A stretch of 64,000 bases of DNA from Frigoribacterium sp. MEB024 (GTDB taxonomy: Bacteria > Actinomycetota > Actinomycetes > Actinomycetales > Microbacteriaceae), in NCBI RefSeq assembly GCF_000878135.1, contig NZ_JXQZ01000002.1, forward strand, positions 55,361 through 119,360, written 5' to 3'. Positions 51,356 through 60,553 of this stretch are shown here, piece by piece (position 1 is the stretch's first letter; each line of letters opens with the position of its first letter). The translations under genes were made by a program, and so were the position numbers. Under the pieces are notes generated by a model that made no database searches, was not told the DNA's origin, and was given only the letters and a program-made list of their open reading frames with translations.

Positions 51356-52077
51356 GCGGGATCTCCTTCGGTGGTGCGGGTGATGGTGTCGGTGGTCGGT
51401 GCCTCTGGTGCCGGGACGGGCTCGTCGAGGTCGCGGTCGCCCAACCAGGTGACGAGATCGGCGATCGTCACGACCGGGACCCCCTCACGGGCGCCGAAGT
51501 CGAGCAGGGCGCGCAGGCGCATCATCTCGCCGTCGTCGCCCACGATCTCGCTGATCACGGCGACGGGTCGCAGTCCCGCGGCCTTCATCAGGTCGACGGA
51601 GGCCTCGGTGTGGCCGTCGCGCTCACGCACTCCGCCGTCGCGGGCCCGCAACGGCAGGACGTGCCCGGGGCGGTGGAGGTCGTCGCGCACGCTCGTCGGC
51701 GACGCGAGCGTGCGGAGGGTCGTCGCGCGGTCGGAAGCGCTGATGCCCGTCGTGACACCCGCGGCCGCGTCGACGCTCACCGTGTAGGCCGTGCCCCGGG
51801 CGTCCTCGTTGCGGGCGACCATCGGCGGCAGGTCGAGTCGGTCGGCGATCTCGTTCGTCATCGGCGCGCAGACGAAGCCCGACGAGACCCGCACCGTCCA
51901 GGCGATCCACTCGGGCGAGGCCAGCTCGGCGGCCAGGACGACGTCGCCCTCGTTCTCGCGGGACTCGTCGTCGACCACCACGACGGGTCGGCCCCGGCGC
52001 AGGTGTTCGAGGGCGAGCTCGATCGGTGCGAGGCGCGAGTCGACCCGCGCCTCCTCGGCAGGTGTCGACACGGTCAC
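51352..52077 (-). CDS. ribB: 3,4-dihydroxy-2-butanone-4-phosphate synthase (RibB, without RibA domain)
   Basis: 241 residues. [41 protein letters not shown] and [20 protein letters not shown] with HTEASVDL are DHBP synthase motifs. The protein ends after this domain, so the GTP cyclohydrolase II half present in many actinobacterial RibBA fusions is missing. GTG 52077 overlaps the ribE stop (GTGA). A motif copy (52046-52055) encodes AEEARVDSR in the N-terminal tail. Confidence 0.92.
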   Translation of the reverse strand: MTVSTPAEEARVDSRLAPIELALEHLRRGRPVVVVDDESRENEGDVVLAAELASPEWIAWTVRVSSGFVCAPMTNEIADRLDLPPMVARNEDARGTAYTVSVDAAAGVTTGISASDRATTLRTLASPTSVRDDLHRPGHVLPLRARDGGVRERDGHTEASVDLMKAAGLRPVAVISEIVGDDGEMMRLRALLDFGAREGVPVVTIADLVTWLGDRDLDEPVPAPEAPTTDTITRTTEGDPA

Positions 52078-52763
52078 GGGCGACCCGCCGCGGCGGCGTC
52101 GAACGGGTCCGCGGCGTCGACCGGTGCGGTCGCGTCCCGGGGCCGATCGGCGTCGAGCGCGTCCAACCGGAGCATGCGGCGCACGTGGCGGGCGAGCACG
52201 TCGGTCTCGACGTTGACCCGGTCGCCGACGGCTTTGCCGCCGAGGGTCGTCACGGCGAGCGTCTCGGGGATGAGGCTGACCTCGAACCAGCCCGGCGCCT
52301 CGCCGGGGTCGCTGATCGCGCTGACCGTGAGGCTCACGCCGTCGAGCGTGACCGAGCCCTTGTCGACGAGCAGGGGCGCGAGGTCGTCGGCGAGGTCGAA
52401 CCGGACCCGACGCCAGGCGTCGCCCTCCTCGATCTCGACGACCGTGGCCGTGCCGTCGACGTGGCCCTGCACGATGTGGCCGCCGAGGCGGTCGCCGACG
52501 CGGGCGGCGCGTTCGAGGTTGACCGGCGTGCCGGGGCCGAACGCCCCGACCGTGCTCATGGCCAGCGTCTGACGCATGACGTCGGCCGTGAACGTGTCAC
52601 CCTGCCGCGCGACCACCGTGAGGCAGACGCCGCTGACCGAGATGGAGTCGCCGTGCGCGGCGTCGGTGAGCACGGCCGGGCCGTGGACCGTGAGGCGGAC
52701 GCTGTCGCCCTGGTCGTCGACGCGCGCGACGCGTCCGAGTTCTTCGACGAGACCGGTGAACAT
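52074..52763 (-). CDS. ribE: Riboflavin synthase, alpha subunit
   Basis: 229 residues with the internal duplication of the family: MFTGLVEELG with ISVSGVCLTV in the first half and VQGHVDGTA with LDGVSLTVSAI in the second. It makes riboflavin from two lumazines. First gene of ribE-ribB-ribH. The ATG follows a 180-nt leader holding an FMN riboswitch. Confidence 0.94.
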   Translation of the reverse strand: MFTGLVEELGRVARVDDQGDSVRLTVHGPAVLTDAAHGDSISVSGVCLTVVARQGDTFTADVMRQTLAMSTVGAFGPGTPVNLERAARVGDRLGGHIVQGHVDGTATVVEIEEGDAWRRVRFDLADDLAPLLVDKGSVTLDGVSLTVSAISDPGEAPGWFEVSLIPETLAVTTLGGKAVGDRVNVETDVLARHVRRMLRLDALDADRPRDATAPVDAADPFDAAAAGRP

Positions 52764-52944
52764 CAGCGCACCGCCGTGCTCGTCGCGTCGACGGGTCGAC
52801 GCGTCCGTGCGTCGGTCCCGTGGGGCGTGGTGGCCTGCGTCGTCATGTCGTCCTCCGGTCTGCCTGGCTGTGTGCCGAGGGCTCTCCGGGGGTGCGCGAC
52901 GCGAGGGTCGGCATCGGCCAGGGGTCCGCGGACGGACGACCGGG

Positions 52945-53085
52945 CCCGCGCCACCTCTCATCCGGACTATGACCGTCGGTACCGGAGTTCCACCGGTTCA
53001 ACCGGGCCCTCACCTCTCGGTGACGACACGGGTCGCGGACTGTGACCGCCGGCTCAGATTTTCACTGACCCCGGAGCGCGTTGCT
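52945..53085 (-). promoter_or_regulatory. FMN riboswitch (RFN element)
   Basis: The minus strand of the gap 52764-53171 contains the RFN consensus blocks in order: GGGGTCAGTGAAAATCTGAG, CCGGCGGTCACAGTCCGCGA, then AACCGGTGGAACTCCGGTAC, CGACGGTCATAGTCCGGATG and AGAGGTGGCGCG closing P1 with CGCGCTCC. It should shut down ribE-ribB-ribH when FMN is high. The ~180 nt between it and ribE hold the expression platform; I see no ORF there. Confidence 0.93.
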
Positions 53086-53171
53086 CTGTCGGTGACGATA
53101 GCACCGCCGCCTCGTGCCGCCCCGACGTGTTCGACCAGGGCGTAGCCGGGCGCAACACGGGCGGCCCGGGC

Positions 53172-53864
53172 TCAGCCGACCACGAGCCCGAGGTGAGCCG
53201 CCATCGTCGGGGCGAAGGTCGCCAGCTGCAGCTCGTCGATGGTCGCGCCGCGAAGCCCTTCGAAACCGTCGATGCGCGAGAAGTCGCTCGTGCGCAGGTC
53301 GGTGTGCGACAAGGAGGCGCGGGTCACGTCGAGCGTGCCGATGCGGCAGTCGACCAGCGCGACCCGCAGGGCCTGCACGCCCCCGAGGTCGAGTTCGCCG
53401 ATCGTGCACCCCGCGATCACGACGTCGGTGAGCCGTGCCCCGCGCAGGTTGAGGAAGTCGATCTTGCCGCCGACCAGGCGCACCGACCGCAGCTCGGCGT
53501 CGAACAGCTCGGCCGACCCCCACCGGGGCCGCTCGACGCGGACGTCACGCCAGGTGCTGCGCGCGGCGGCCAGCTCGGGGGCGAACGAGTCGGCCAGCAC
53601 CGACTCGACCAGGCGCGCACCGCGCAGTCGGGCCGAGCCGAGCCGGGGCGCTTCGAAGACGCACTCGGTGAACTCGGCCCCCTCGAGGTCGCGGTCGGTC
53701 AGGTCGGCGTCGACGTAGCGCTCGAGCTCACGGCTGTCGCGCGGTCCCAGCAGGTCGGTGCCGAGGTCGACGAGTCCCTGTGGATCGACGGGATCGAGCC
53801 GCGGGGCGTCGGTGCCGCCCGGGGTCGCGGGGCGGGACGGCGTGGGGCGGCGCGGCGGGGTCAT
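53172..53864 (-). CDS. Pentapeptide repeat protein
   Basis: 230 residues with many A(D/N)LxX-type pentapeptides: ADLTDRDLEGAEFTECVFEA, GSARLRGARLVESVLAD, FLNLRGARLTDVVIAGCTI and SLSHTDLRTSDFS. This predicts a right-handed quadrilateral beta helix. Some such proteins protect gyrase (Qnr/MfpA), but most have unknown roles. TAGCCT lies 6 nt upstream of the ATG (53871-53876). A motif copy at 53312-53321 encodes TRASL within a repeat. Confidence 0.85.
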   Translation of the reverse strand: MTPPRRPTPSRPATPGGTDAPRLDPVDPQGLVDLGTDLLGPRDSRELERYVDADLTDRDLEGAEFTECVFEAPRLGSARLRGARLVESVLADSFAPELAAARSTWRDVRVERPRWGSAELFDAELRSVRLVGGKIDFLNLRGARLTDVVIAGCTIGELDLGGVQALRVALVDCRIGTLDVTRASLSHTDLRTSDFSRIDGFEGLRGATIDELQLATFAPTMAAHLGLVVG

Positions 53865-53892
53865 GCGACGAGGCTAGCGGCGACGTCCGACA

Positions 53893-53914
53893 CGACCCGC
53901 GCCTCCTCGGGTCG
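53893..53914 (-). repeat. Full-length copy of the interspersed motif, identical to 50811-50832 but inverted
   Basis: CGACCCG / CGGGTCG arms with CGCCTCCT between them. It lies between the serine ammonia-lyase stop and the pentapeptide gene promoter on the minus strand and may terminate the former. Confidence 0.7.
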
Positions 53915-53932
53915 GCCGCCCGCCACCCGTGG

Positions 53933-55357
53933 TCAGCACTCGATGACGTTGACGGCGAGCCCGGCGCGGCTGGTCTCTTTGTAGCTGTCCTTCATGTCGC
54001 GACCGGTCTGACGCATGGTCTCGATGACGGTGTCGAGGCTGACGACGTGGCTGCCGTCGCCGAGCAGGGCCATGCGCGTCGCGGCGACGGCCGTGCCCGC
54101 GGCGATGGCGTTGCGCTCGATGCAGGGCACCTGGACGAAACCACCCACGGGGTCGCAGGTGAGACCGAGGTGGTGCTCCATCGCGATCTCGGCGGCGTTC
54201 TCGACCTGGCGGGGCGTTCCGCCGAGGAGCGCGGTCAACGCCCCCGCGGCCATCGATGCGGCCGAGCCGACCTCGCCCTGGCAGCCGGCCTCGGCCCCCG
54301 AGATCGAGGCGTTGCGCTTGTAGAGCGAACCGATCGCCGCGGCCGTCAGCAGGTAGGTGCGGGCCAGCTCGTCCGCTGTGGCACCGTGGAAGCGCATCGC
54401 GTAGTAGCCCACGGCCGGGATGATGCCGGCAGCCCCGTTGGTCGGTGCCGTGACCACGCGGCCGCCGCCCGCGTTCTCTTCGTTGACGGCCATCGCGTAG
54501 GCCTGCAGCCACTGGGCCGGCAGGTCGGAGGCCAGCAGCGAGGAGGCGCGGCCCTGGTCGATCGCGGAGCCGCCGAGTGCGAAGGCGGTCGCCCTCTCGT
54601 CTTGCTGGCGCAGCATGGTCGCGAACTGGCGGGCGCGCCGCGGCACCTTCATCCAGCCCGGCAGGACGCCCGTGGCCGCGAGACCGGCGTCGACGCAGGC
54701 CCGCATCGCGGCCCAGCGGGCGTCGAGGCCCGCGGCGGCGTCGGCCTCGCCGTGCAGCGCGACCTCGTTGCGCCAGGCGAGCTCGGCGATCGACACGCCC
54801 TCGGCGTCGCAGAGGCGCAGCAGGTCGTCGGCGTCGGCGAACGCGAACGGCGCCTCGGCGGTGGGGACGGCCCGCTCGTCGTCGCCGTCGCGCACGACGA
54901 AGCCGCCACCGACCGAGAAGTAGACCTCGCGCGCGAGGGTCACGCCGTCGACGTCCAGGGCCTCGACGCTCATCGCGTTGGGGTGCCGCGGCATGCGCGT
55001 CAGCGGAGCCATCCGCAGGTCGTTGGGGGCGAAGGCGATCTGGTGGCGCCCGAGCAGCCGCAGGCCGCCGCCCTGCTCGACCGCCTGCTGCATGCCCGAG
55101 ACGACGGCGGGGTCGCAGGTCTCGGGCTGCATGCCCGCGAGACCGGCGAGGACGGCCGAGGGCGTGCCGTGGCCGAGGCCGGTCGCGGCGAGCGAGCCGT
55201 AGAGCACGGCCTCGACCCGGGCCACGTCGGCCAACCGGCCGTCGGCCTCGACGCCGAGGAGGAACTCGCGGGCGGCACGCATGGGGCCGACGGTGTGCGA
55301 GCTCGACGGGCCGATGCCGATCGAGAAGAGATCGAGGGCCGAGACGTGATCGGTCAC
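53933..55357 (-). CDS. sdaA: L-serine ammonia-lyase, iron-sulfur dependent, single chain
   Basis: 474 residues from GTG 55357 with AGGTGG just upstream. N-terminal beta domain starts [19 protein letters not shown] (GPSSSHT signature), and the C-terminal alpha domain has the Fe-S cysteines, visible in [18 protein letters not shown] and the terminal NVIEC. It deaminates serine to pyruvate. An internal motif copy (54541-54550) encodes [13 protein letters not shown]. Confidence 0.94.
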   Translation of the reverse strand: MTDHVSALDLFSIGIGPSSSHTVGPMRAAREFLLGVEADGRLADVARVEAVLYGSLAATGLGHGTPSAVLAGLAGMQPETCDPAVVSGMQQAVEQGGGLRLLGRHQIAFAPNDLRMAPLTRMPRHPNAMSVEALDVDGVTLAREVYFSVGGGFVVRDGDDERAVPTAEAPFAFADADDLLRLCDAEGVSIAELAWRNEVALHGEADAAAGLDARWAAMRACVDAGLAATGVLPGWMKVPRRARQFATMLRQQDERATAFALGGSAIDQGRASSLLASDLPAQWLQAYAMAVNEENAGGGRVVTAPTNGAAGIIPAVGYYAMRFHGATADELARTYLLTAAAIGSLYKRNASISGAEAGCQGEVGSAASMAAGALTALLGGTPRQVENAAEIAMEHHLGLTCDPVGGFVQVPCIERNAIAAGTAVAATRMALLGDGSHVVSLDTVIETMRQTGRDMKDSYKETSRAGLAVNVIEC

Positions 55358-55444
55358 GTGCCACCTGCCTTCCGGGGTCACGACGACGTTACCCGCTGCC
55401 GCCGACGGCCAGGGGCCCGGGGCGCCGAGTAGGCACGGGTCGCC

Positions 55445-55960
55445 TCAGTCGGGACGCCCCACCTCGCGGGCCCGCTCGGCCATCGCGCCCGACATGCCCT
55501 CGAGGAACCGCCGGACGGTCTCGAGCTCGGCCTCGTCGAAGTCGGCCATGACCCGGTCGCTCATCGCGCCGAGCGGCCCGAAGAACGCCCCCGCGACCTC
55601 GCGGGCGCGATCGGAGTAGCGGACGAGCACCCGGCGTCGGTCGGCGTCGTCCCGGCTGCGCTGAACGTGCCCGACCTTCTCGAGGCGGTCGATGACCCCC
55701 GTGGCCGCCCCCGAGGTGACGCCCAGCAGCTCGCCGAGCCCGCCGGCGGTCACGGGGTCGCCGTCGCGCTCGGCCTGCATGACGTGCAGCAGCGCCTCGA
55801 GGTCGATGTGGCCGAGTCCGTGCCGAGTGGCGAAGGCCTGGGCGACCTTCTGCGACTCGGTGGTCAACCGTTGCATGTGGGTGACGATCTCGTCGGCCTG
55901 CGGCGAGCGCGGCGGACGGGTCGACGGCGCCGTGGGGGCCGGGTCTGTCGGGGTGGGCAT
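55445..55960 (-). CDS. MarR-family transcriptional regulator
   Basis: 171 residues. Pro/Thr-rich start, then GHIDLEALLHVMQAERDG, LLGVTSGAATGVIDRLEKVG (recognition helix) and RSRDDADRRRVLVRYSD (wing). It is divergent from an MMPL exporter, with a palindrome between, so it is a likely repressor of that exporter. Confidence 0.88.
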   Translation of the reverse strand: MPTPTDPAPTAPSTRPPRSPQADEIVTHMQRLTTESQKVAQAFATRHGLGHIDLEALLHVMQAERDGDPVTAGGLGELLGVTSGAATGVIDRLEKVGHVQRSRDDADRRRVLVRYSDRAREVAGAFFGPLGAMSDRVMADFDEAELETVRRFLEGMSGAMAERAREVGRPD

Positions 55961-56010
55961 GGAACCTCCTGCGTGACGAGTCTGGTCGATGCTCCTGTGA
56001 TCTGCAATAC

Positions 56011-56025
56011 TCTTAGTAACTAAGA
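56011..56025. promoter_or_regulatory. MarR-type operator in the MarR/MMPL divergent promoter
   Basis: Perfect palindrome TCTTAG-TAA-CTAAGA, AT-rich in a GC-rich genome, 24 nt before the MMPL start. Size and position fit a MarR dimer site overlapping the promoter. Confidence 0.6.
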
Positions 56026-56048
56026 CATTCAGCGACTGAAGGATCATC

Positions 56049-58262
56049 ATGCGCACCCTCGCCCGCATCGTCAGCGGCCACCGCACCGCCTGGGCCGTGC
56101 TCGCCGCGACGGCCGTCGCCGTCGCCCTGCTCTTCGCCGTCCTGCCGACGAGCGAGGGCGACGCCGCCCCACCGTCGGGCGTGCCCGACACGAGCCAGTC
56201 GGCCGAGGTGACCGAGATCCTCGCGTCGTTCCCGAGCGCCGAGACGACGGTGGGCATCCTGGTCTTCAGCCACGGGGGCGACCGACTCGACGCCGCCGAC
56301 CTCGCCGCGGTCGACGCCCGGGCCGCGTCCCTCGCCGAGCTCTCGACGACCCCGCAGGCCGTCAGGCCGCAGATCAGCGACGACGGCACCGCGGCGATCG
56401 TCGCCGTCCCGCTCGACGCCGCGACGGCGGACGCCGACGTCGCGGGCACGGCCACGAGCCTGCGTGACGCGGCCTCGACCGACCTGCCCGCCGGACTGGA
56501 CGCCCTGCTCACCGGTCCGATCGGGTTCCAGGACGACATCGCGAACGCCTTCGCCGGGGCGGACGTCCGGCTCCTGCTGGTCACGGTGATCGTCGTGGCC
56601 GTCCTGCTGATCGTCACCTATCGCAGCCCGGTGCTGTGGATCGTGCCGCTGGCCGTCGTCGGTGCCGCCGACGCCCTGGCCGGCCGGGTCGCGGCCGCCG
56701 TCGCCGAACCGCTGGGCATCCCGCTCGACGCCTCGATCTCGGGCATCCTCTCGGTCCTCGTCTTCGGCGCGGGCACCAACTACGCCCTGCTGCTCGTCGC
56801 GCGCTACCGCGAAGAGCTCCTGCGCCAGCCCGACCGTCACCGCGCCATGCGCACGGCCGTGACGAGCGCCGGCCCCGCCATCGCGGCGAGCGGCGGCACG
56901 GTCGCGCTGAGCCTCCTGACCCTGCTGCTCGCGTCGCTCACGGGCAACCGGGCCCTCGGTCTCGCCTGCGCGGTCGGCGTCGTCGTGGCGATCGTCTTCG
57001 CCCTCGTGGCGCTGCCCGCGGCACTGGTGGTCTGCGGTCGCGGACTGTTCTGGCCCTTCGTGCCCCGCGCCTCCTCGTCCGACGCGACCGACGCGACCGA
57101 CGCGACCGACGCGACCGTCGCGACCGTCGCGACCCGCACGGACGACCGGACCGCAGGAGGCGCGGCGCACCACGCGGCACCGCGACGCGGCTTCTGGGAC
57201 CGTCTCGGGCGCGGCGTCCGACGCCGTCCGGCCGTCGTGGCCGTCGCGTCCGTCGCGGGCATCGGCGTCCTCTGCCTCGGGCTGAGCGGCTACGCCGTCG
57301 GCCTGTCGCAGACCGACCAGCTGCTCGGCGACCCCGATTCGGTCACCGCGCAACGGGTGATCGACGAGTCGTTCTCGGCGGGGCTGACCAGCCGCACCAC
57401 CGTGGTCGTCCCGTCGACGGTCGCCGACGAGGCCACCGCGCTCGCGTCCGGCACGGACGGCGTCGACACGGCGACGACCGGCGAGACCGAGGGCGGACTG
57501 ACCCGCGTCGACCTGCAGCTCACCGCCGAGCCCGAGAGCGACGCCGCCTTCGACACCGTCGAGCGCCTGCGGTCCGGCTACGCCGACGCCGGCGGCCGCC
57601 TCGCCGACGCGCTCGTCGGCGGCAGCGACGCCACCGCCTACGACACGAAGGTCGCGGCGCAGGCCGACATCGACCTGATCGCACCGATCATCCTGGCGAT
57701 CGTGTTCGCCGTCCTGGCCCTGCTGCTGCGCTCGCTCGTGGCCCCCGTGCTGCTGATCGCCTCGGTGCTGGCCACGTTCTTCGCGAGCCTGGGGGCCTCG
57801 ACCTGGTTGTTCCAGAACGTGCTGGGGTTCCCCGCGCTCGACACGGCCGTGACGCTCTACGCGTTCCTGTTCCTCGTCGCGCTCGGGGTGGACTACAACA
57901 TCTTCCTCACCACCCGGGCCCGCGAGGAGGGCCTCGTGCACGGCACCCGCGAGGGCATGGTGCGGGCCCTGGCCTCGACCGGTGCCGTCATCACGAGCGC
58001 GGGCATCCTGCTGGCCGCCGTGTTCGCCGTGCTGGGCGTGCTGCCGGTCGTCGCCCTGACCCAGGTCGGCGTGATCGTCTGCCTGGGCGTGCTGCTCGAC
58101 ACCCTGGTGGTGCGCACCGTGCTCGTGCCCGCGCTCGTCTTCCTCACCGGTGACGCCTTCTGGTGGCCGAGCCGGCGCGCGTCACGTCAGCCGCAGGCCG
58201 CCCAGAGCCCGACCCGCGAGGCCTCGGCCGACGCCTCGGCGGCGACGAACCGGTCACGGTAG
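56049..58262 (+). CDS. MMPL family (RND) transporter, YdfJ-like
   Basis: 737 residues. Two six-helix halves each with a periplasmic loop. The functional segment in the first half reads VFGAGTNYALLLVARYREEL, with Asn in place of the proton-carrying Asp, while the second half keeps GVDYNIFLTTRAREEG. It exports lipids or drugs. The cytoplasmic linker between halves holds six 9-bp tandem units (57081-57134, ATDATDATD...) flanked by inverted copies of the interspersed motif. The last 76 bp overlap the convergent nuclease gene. Confidence 0.9.
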   Translation: MRTLARIVSGHRTAWAVLAATAVAVALLFAVLPTSEGDAAPPSGVPDTSQSAEVTEILASFPSAETTVGILVFSHGGDRLDAADLAAVDARAASLAELSTTPQAVRPQISDDGTAAIVAVPLDAATADADVAGTATSLRDAASTDLPAGLDALLTGPIGFQDDIANAFAGADVRLLLVTVIVVAVLLIVTYRSPVLWIVPLAVVGAADALAGRVAAAVAEPLGIPLDASISGILSVLVFGAGTNYALLLVARYREELLRQPDRHRAMRTAVTSAGPAIAASGGTVALSLLTLLLASLTGNRALGLACAVGVVVAIVFALVALPAALVVCGRGLFWPFVPRASSSDATDATDATDATVATVATRTDDRTAGGAAHHAAPRRGFWDRLGRGVRRRPAVVAVASVAGIGVLCLGLSGYAVGLSQTDQLLGDPDSVTAQRVIDESFSAGLTSRTTVVVPSTVADEATALASGTDGVDTATTGETEGGLTRVDLQLTAEPESDAAFDTVERLRSGYADAGGRLADALVGGSDATAYDTKVAAQADIDLIAPIILAIVFAVLALLLRSLVAPVLLIASVLATFFASLGASTWLFQNVLGFPALDTAVTLYAFLFLVALGVDYNIFLTTRAREEGLVHGTREGMVRALASTGAVITSAGILLAAVFAVLGVLPVVALTQVGVIVCLGVLLDTLVVRTVLVPALVFLTGDAFWWPSRRASRQPQAAQSPTREASADASAATNRSR
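57081..57134 (+). repeat. Tandem repeat in the MMPL linker, 6 x 9 bp
   Basis: Unit GACGCGACC four times and GTCGCGACC twice, in frame (DAT/VAT). Bounded at 57066-57075 and 57155-57164 by inverted motif copies. Confidence 0.85.
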
Positions 58263-58780
58263 CGGTACGCGTCGTCGTAGGTGTCCTCGCGCCCGTAGCC
58301 CTCGGCGACCAGTCGCTCGTTGAGCATCGTGCCGTCTGGCGACCAGACGTAGCGCAGCAACCGGTCGTAGCGGTCGGAGTCACCCTGCGAGGCGTCGTCC
58401 TCGAGCCAGACCGTCGCTCCCTCGGGCAGGGTGGCCGTCGTGAAGGCGCTGGCCTCGGGGCCGAAGCAGTCGATCGGCGCGTCGGGTTTCACGGTCTCGG
58501 GGGTGTCGACGCCGATCAGGCGGATGCGCTCGCGCTCCCCCGCGACGGTGACGATCACCGTGTCGCCGTCGACGACGCGCTCGACGACGGCCTCGGCCGC
58601 CGCGGCCGGGACGCTCGTGGGCACGGGAACCGCACCCGTGCCTCCCGGGTCGACGCCCGCCGACCCGTCGCCGAGGAGGCGCGGGAACGCCACGAGGACG
58701 GCCCCCGCCACCAGCACCACGACGAGGCCGAGCAGGCGACGCGGCGTGAGGCGACGCCGCGACCGGCGACGCGCGCTCAC
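58187..58780 (-). CDS. Membrane-anchored thermonuclease (SNase) family protein
   Basis: 197 residues. Basic N-terminus plus helix LLGLVVVLVAGAVLVAFP, then the SNase fold: VDGDTVIV, IRLIGVDTPE (catalytic Arg, Asp, Glu) and RYDRLLRYVW (second catalytic Arg). It should cut DNA or RNA outside the membrane, for nutrient use. GTG 58780 overlaps the MFS stop by 4 bp. A motif copy (58674-58683) encodes FPRLLGDGS just after the anchor helix. Confidence 0.9.
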   Translation of the reverse strand: MSARRRSRRRLTPRRLLGLVVVLVAGAVLVAFPRLLGDGSAGVDPGGTGAVPVPTSVPAAAAEAVVERVVDGDTVIVTVAGERERIRLIGVDTPETVKPDAPIDCFGPEASAFTTATLPEGATVWLEDDASQGDSDRYDRLLRYVWSPDGTMLNERLVAEGYGREDTYDDAYRYRDRFVAAEASAEASRVGLWAACG

Positions 58781-60177
58781 TCGGCGAGCCGGGTGCCGCG
58801 GAGCTCGGGCAGCATCGTGGCGGCGACGGCCCCCACGACGAATACCGCGCCGAAGACGACGAAGAGGGTGGGTGGGCCGCCGAGGGCGATCAGCGGCGGC
58901 ACCGACAGCGGGGCGGCGATCGAGGCGATGCGTCCGACGCCGGCGGCCCACCCCGCTCCCGTGCCCCGCAGCGGGGTCGGGTAGAGCTCGGGCGTCACGG
59001 CGTAGAGCGCGCCCCACGCGCCGAGGTTGAAGAACGACAGCGCCATGCCCGCGACGAGGATCTGCGCGACGCTGCCGCTGACGGCGCCGAAGCCGAAGAA
59101 CACGGCCGCGACGGCCGACCCGAGCAGGAAGGTCGCGAGCGTCCCCCGGCGCCCCCACTTCTCGATCAGCCAGGCCGAGGCCGCGTAGCCCGGCAGCTGG
59201 GCCAGCGTGATGATCAGCACGTACTCGAACGAGCGCACGAGCGGGAAACCGGCCGCGACGAGCAGCGACGGCAGCCAGACGAAGGCGCCGTAGTACGAGA
59301 AGTTGGTCATGAACCAGACCACCCAGATCGCGACCGTGCGGCGCGCCATGCCGGCACCGAACAACCGACCGACGGAGGCGCGGGCCGGCTTCTCGACGAC
59401 CCGCGCCTCCTCGGCGGCGACGGTCGGGGCGGCGACGGTCGGGGCGGAGACGGTCGGGGCGGGGACGCCGGCGGCCTCCTCGAAGCCGCGGACGGTGCGC
59501 TCGGCCTCGTCGTGACGCCCCCTCGACTCGAGGAAACGCACCGACTCCGGCATCTTCAGGCGCACGAACACCGCGTAGAGCGCGGGGGCCGCGCCGATCA
59601 GCAGCGCCCAGCGCCAGCCGTCGTCGCTCGTCGGGATCACGAGGTAGCCGACGAGGGCGGCCGCGATCGAGCCCACGGCCCAGAACGCCTCGAGCAGCAC
59701 GATCACGCGACCGCGGATGCGCCGGGGCGAGAACTCGCTGACGAGGGTCGACGCGACCGGCAGCTCGGAGCCCAGGCCGAGGCCGACGACGAAGCGCAGG
59801 ACGAGCAGCACGCCGACCGACCACGACAGGGCCGAGAGGCCGGTGGCGAGCCCGTACAGCAGCAGGGTCAGGGCGAAGACGGTCTTCCGGCCCAAGCGGT
59901 CGGCCAGCGAGCCACCGACGGCCGCGCCGATCGCCATGCCGGCGAACCCGGCCGAGGCGACCCAGGCCAGTTGGCCGGCCTGGTCGCTCCAGACGGTCAT
60001 GAGCTGGGCGATGACGAACGAGAGCAGGCCGACGTCGAGCGCGTCCAGGGCCCAGCCGATGCCCGAGCCGGCGAGCAGACGACGGTGCTTCGAGGTGAAC
60101 GGCAGCTCGTCGAGACGCTCGCTGCGCGTCGGGACGGCCGGGGTCGAGGTCGAGGTCGAGGTGGGGACGGGGGTCAT
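58777..60177 (-). CDS. MFS transporter, sugar/metabolite:H+ symporter type
   Basis: 466 residues, 12 helices. GSLADRLGRKTVFALTLLLY (motif A), VVGLGLGSELPVASTLVSEF and PELYPTPLRGTGAGWAAGVG (the PESPR-type motif of sugar and organic acid symporters). The central loop holds three 15-bp tandem units (59416-59460, APTVS-APTVA) and two opposed motif copies. The start is ATG 60177. The short N-terminal TSTSTSTP also comes from a triplet-like expansion. Confidence 0.88.
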   Translation of the reverse strand: MTPVPTSTSTSTPAVPTRSERLDELPFTSKHRRLLAGSGIGWALDALDVGLLSFVIAQLMTVWSDQAGQLAWVASAGFAGMAIGAAVGGSLADRLGRKTVFALTLLLYGLATGLSALSWSVGVLLVLRFVVGLGLGSELPVASTLVSEFSPRRIRGRVIVLLEAFWAVGSIAAALVGYLVIPTSDDGWRWALLIGAAPALYAVFVRLKMPESVRFLESRGRHDEAERTVRGFEEAAGVPAPTVSAPTVAAPTVAAEEARVVEKPARASVGRLFGAGMARRTVAIWVVWFMTNFSYYGAFVWLPSLLVAAGFPLVRSFEYVLIITLAQLPGYAASAWLIEKWGRRGTLATFLLGSAVAAVFFGFGAVSGSVAQILVAGMALSFFNLGAWGALYAVTPELYPTPLRGTGAGWAAGVGRIASIAAPLSVPPLIALGGPPTLFVVFGAVFVVGAVAATMLPELRGTRLAE

Positions 60178-60202
60178 CGGGGCCTGTCGTCTCTGCGTGT
60201 CG

Positions 60203-60257
60203 TCGGGGTCGGGTGGGTGCGGGGTCGGGCGGTGGTCGGGGTCGGGTGGGTGCGGGG
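60203..60257. repeat. 22-bp direct repeat, two copies, upstream of the MFS gene
   Basis: TCGGGGTCGGGTGGGTGC followed by GGGG occurs at 60203-60224 and 60236-60257, period 33 bp. G-rich on the plus strand; it lies in the leader or promoter of the minus-strand MFS gene. Confidence 0.75.
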
Positions 60258-60400
60258 CGGGCCCGGGCACCTGGCCGAGGCGGATCGGGCCACTCGGCAG
60301 TGTAGGAGCCGTGAACATGGTCGCCGCTACAGACACCGGGGCCCGGGCACCGTAGCCTCGGGCGGATCGGATCATCGCGGTCCGCGACGGAGGCACCACC

Positions 60401-60538
60401 ATGGCAGAGAAATCAGCGAAGAAGACCACCGCGAAGGTCGCCGTGCGCTCTTTGAAGGAGAAGCGCGCCGACAAGAAGGCCAAGGGAGCGACGGGTAGCC
60501 ACTCGGAGGACATCGTCTCCAACGCCAAGAAGCGCTGA
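60401..60538 (+). CDS. Small basic hypothetical protein (45 aa)
   Basis: MAEKSAKKTTAKVAVRSLKE, then KRADKKAKGATGSHSEDIVS and NAKKR. GGAGG sits about 7 nt before ATG 60401 and a hairpin follows the stop, so this is a real gene although it is short. Lys-rich, no membrane segment; it might bind nucleic acid. I recognise no family with certainty. Confidence 0.75.
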   Translation: MAEKSAKKTTAKVAVRSLKEKRADKKAKGATGSHSEDIVSNAKKR

Positions 60539-60553
60539 CGCACGACGTCCCCG

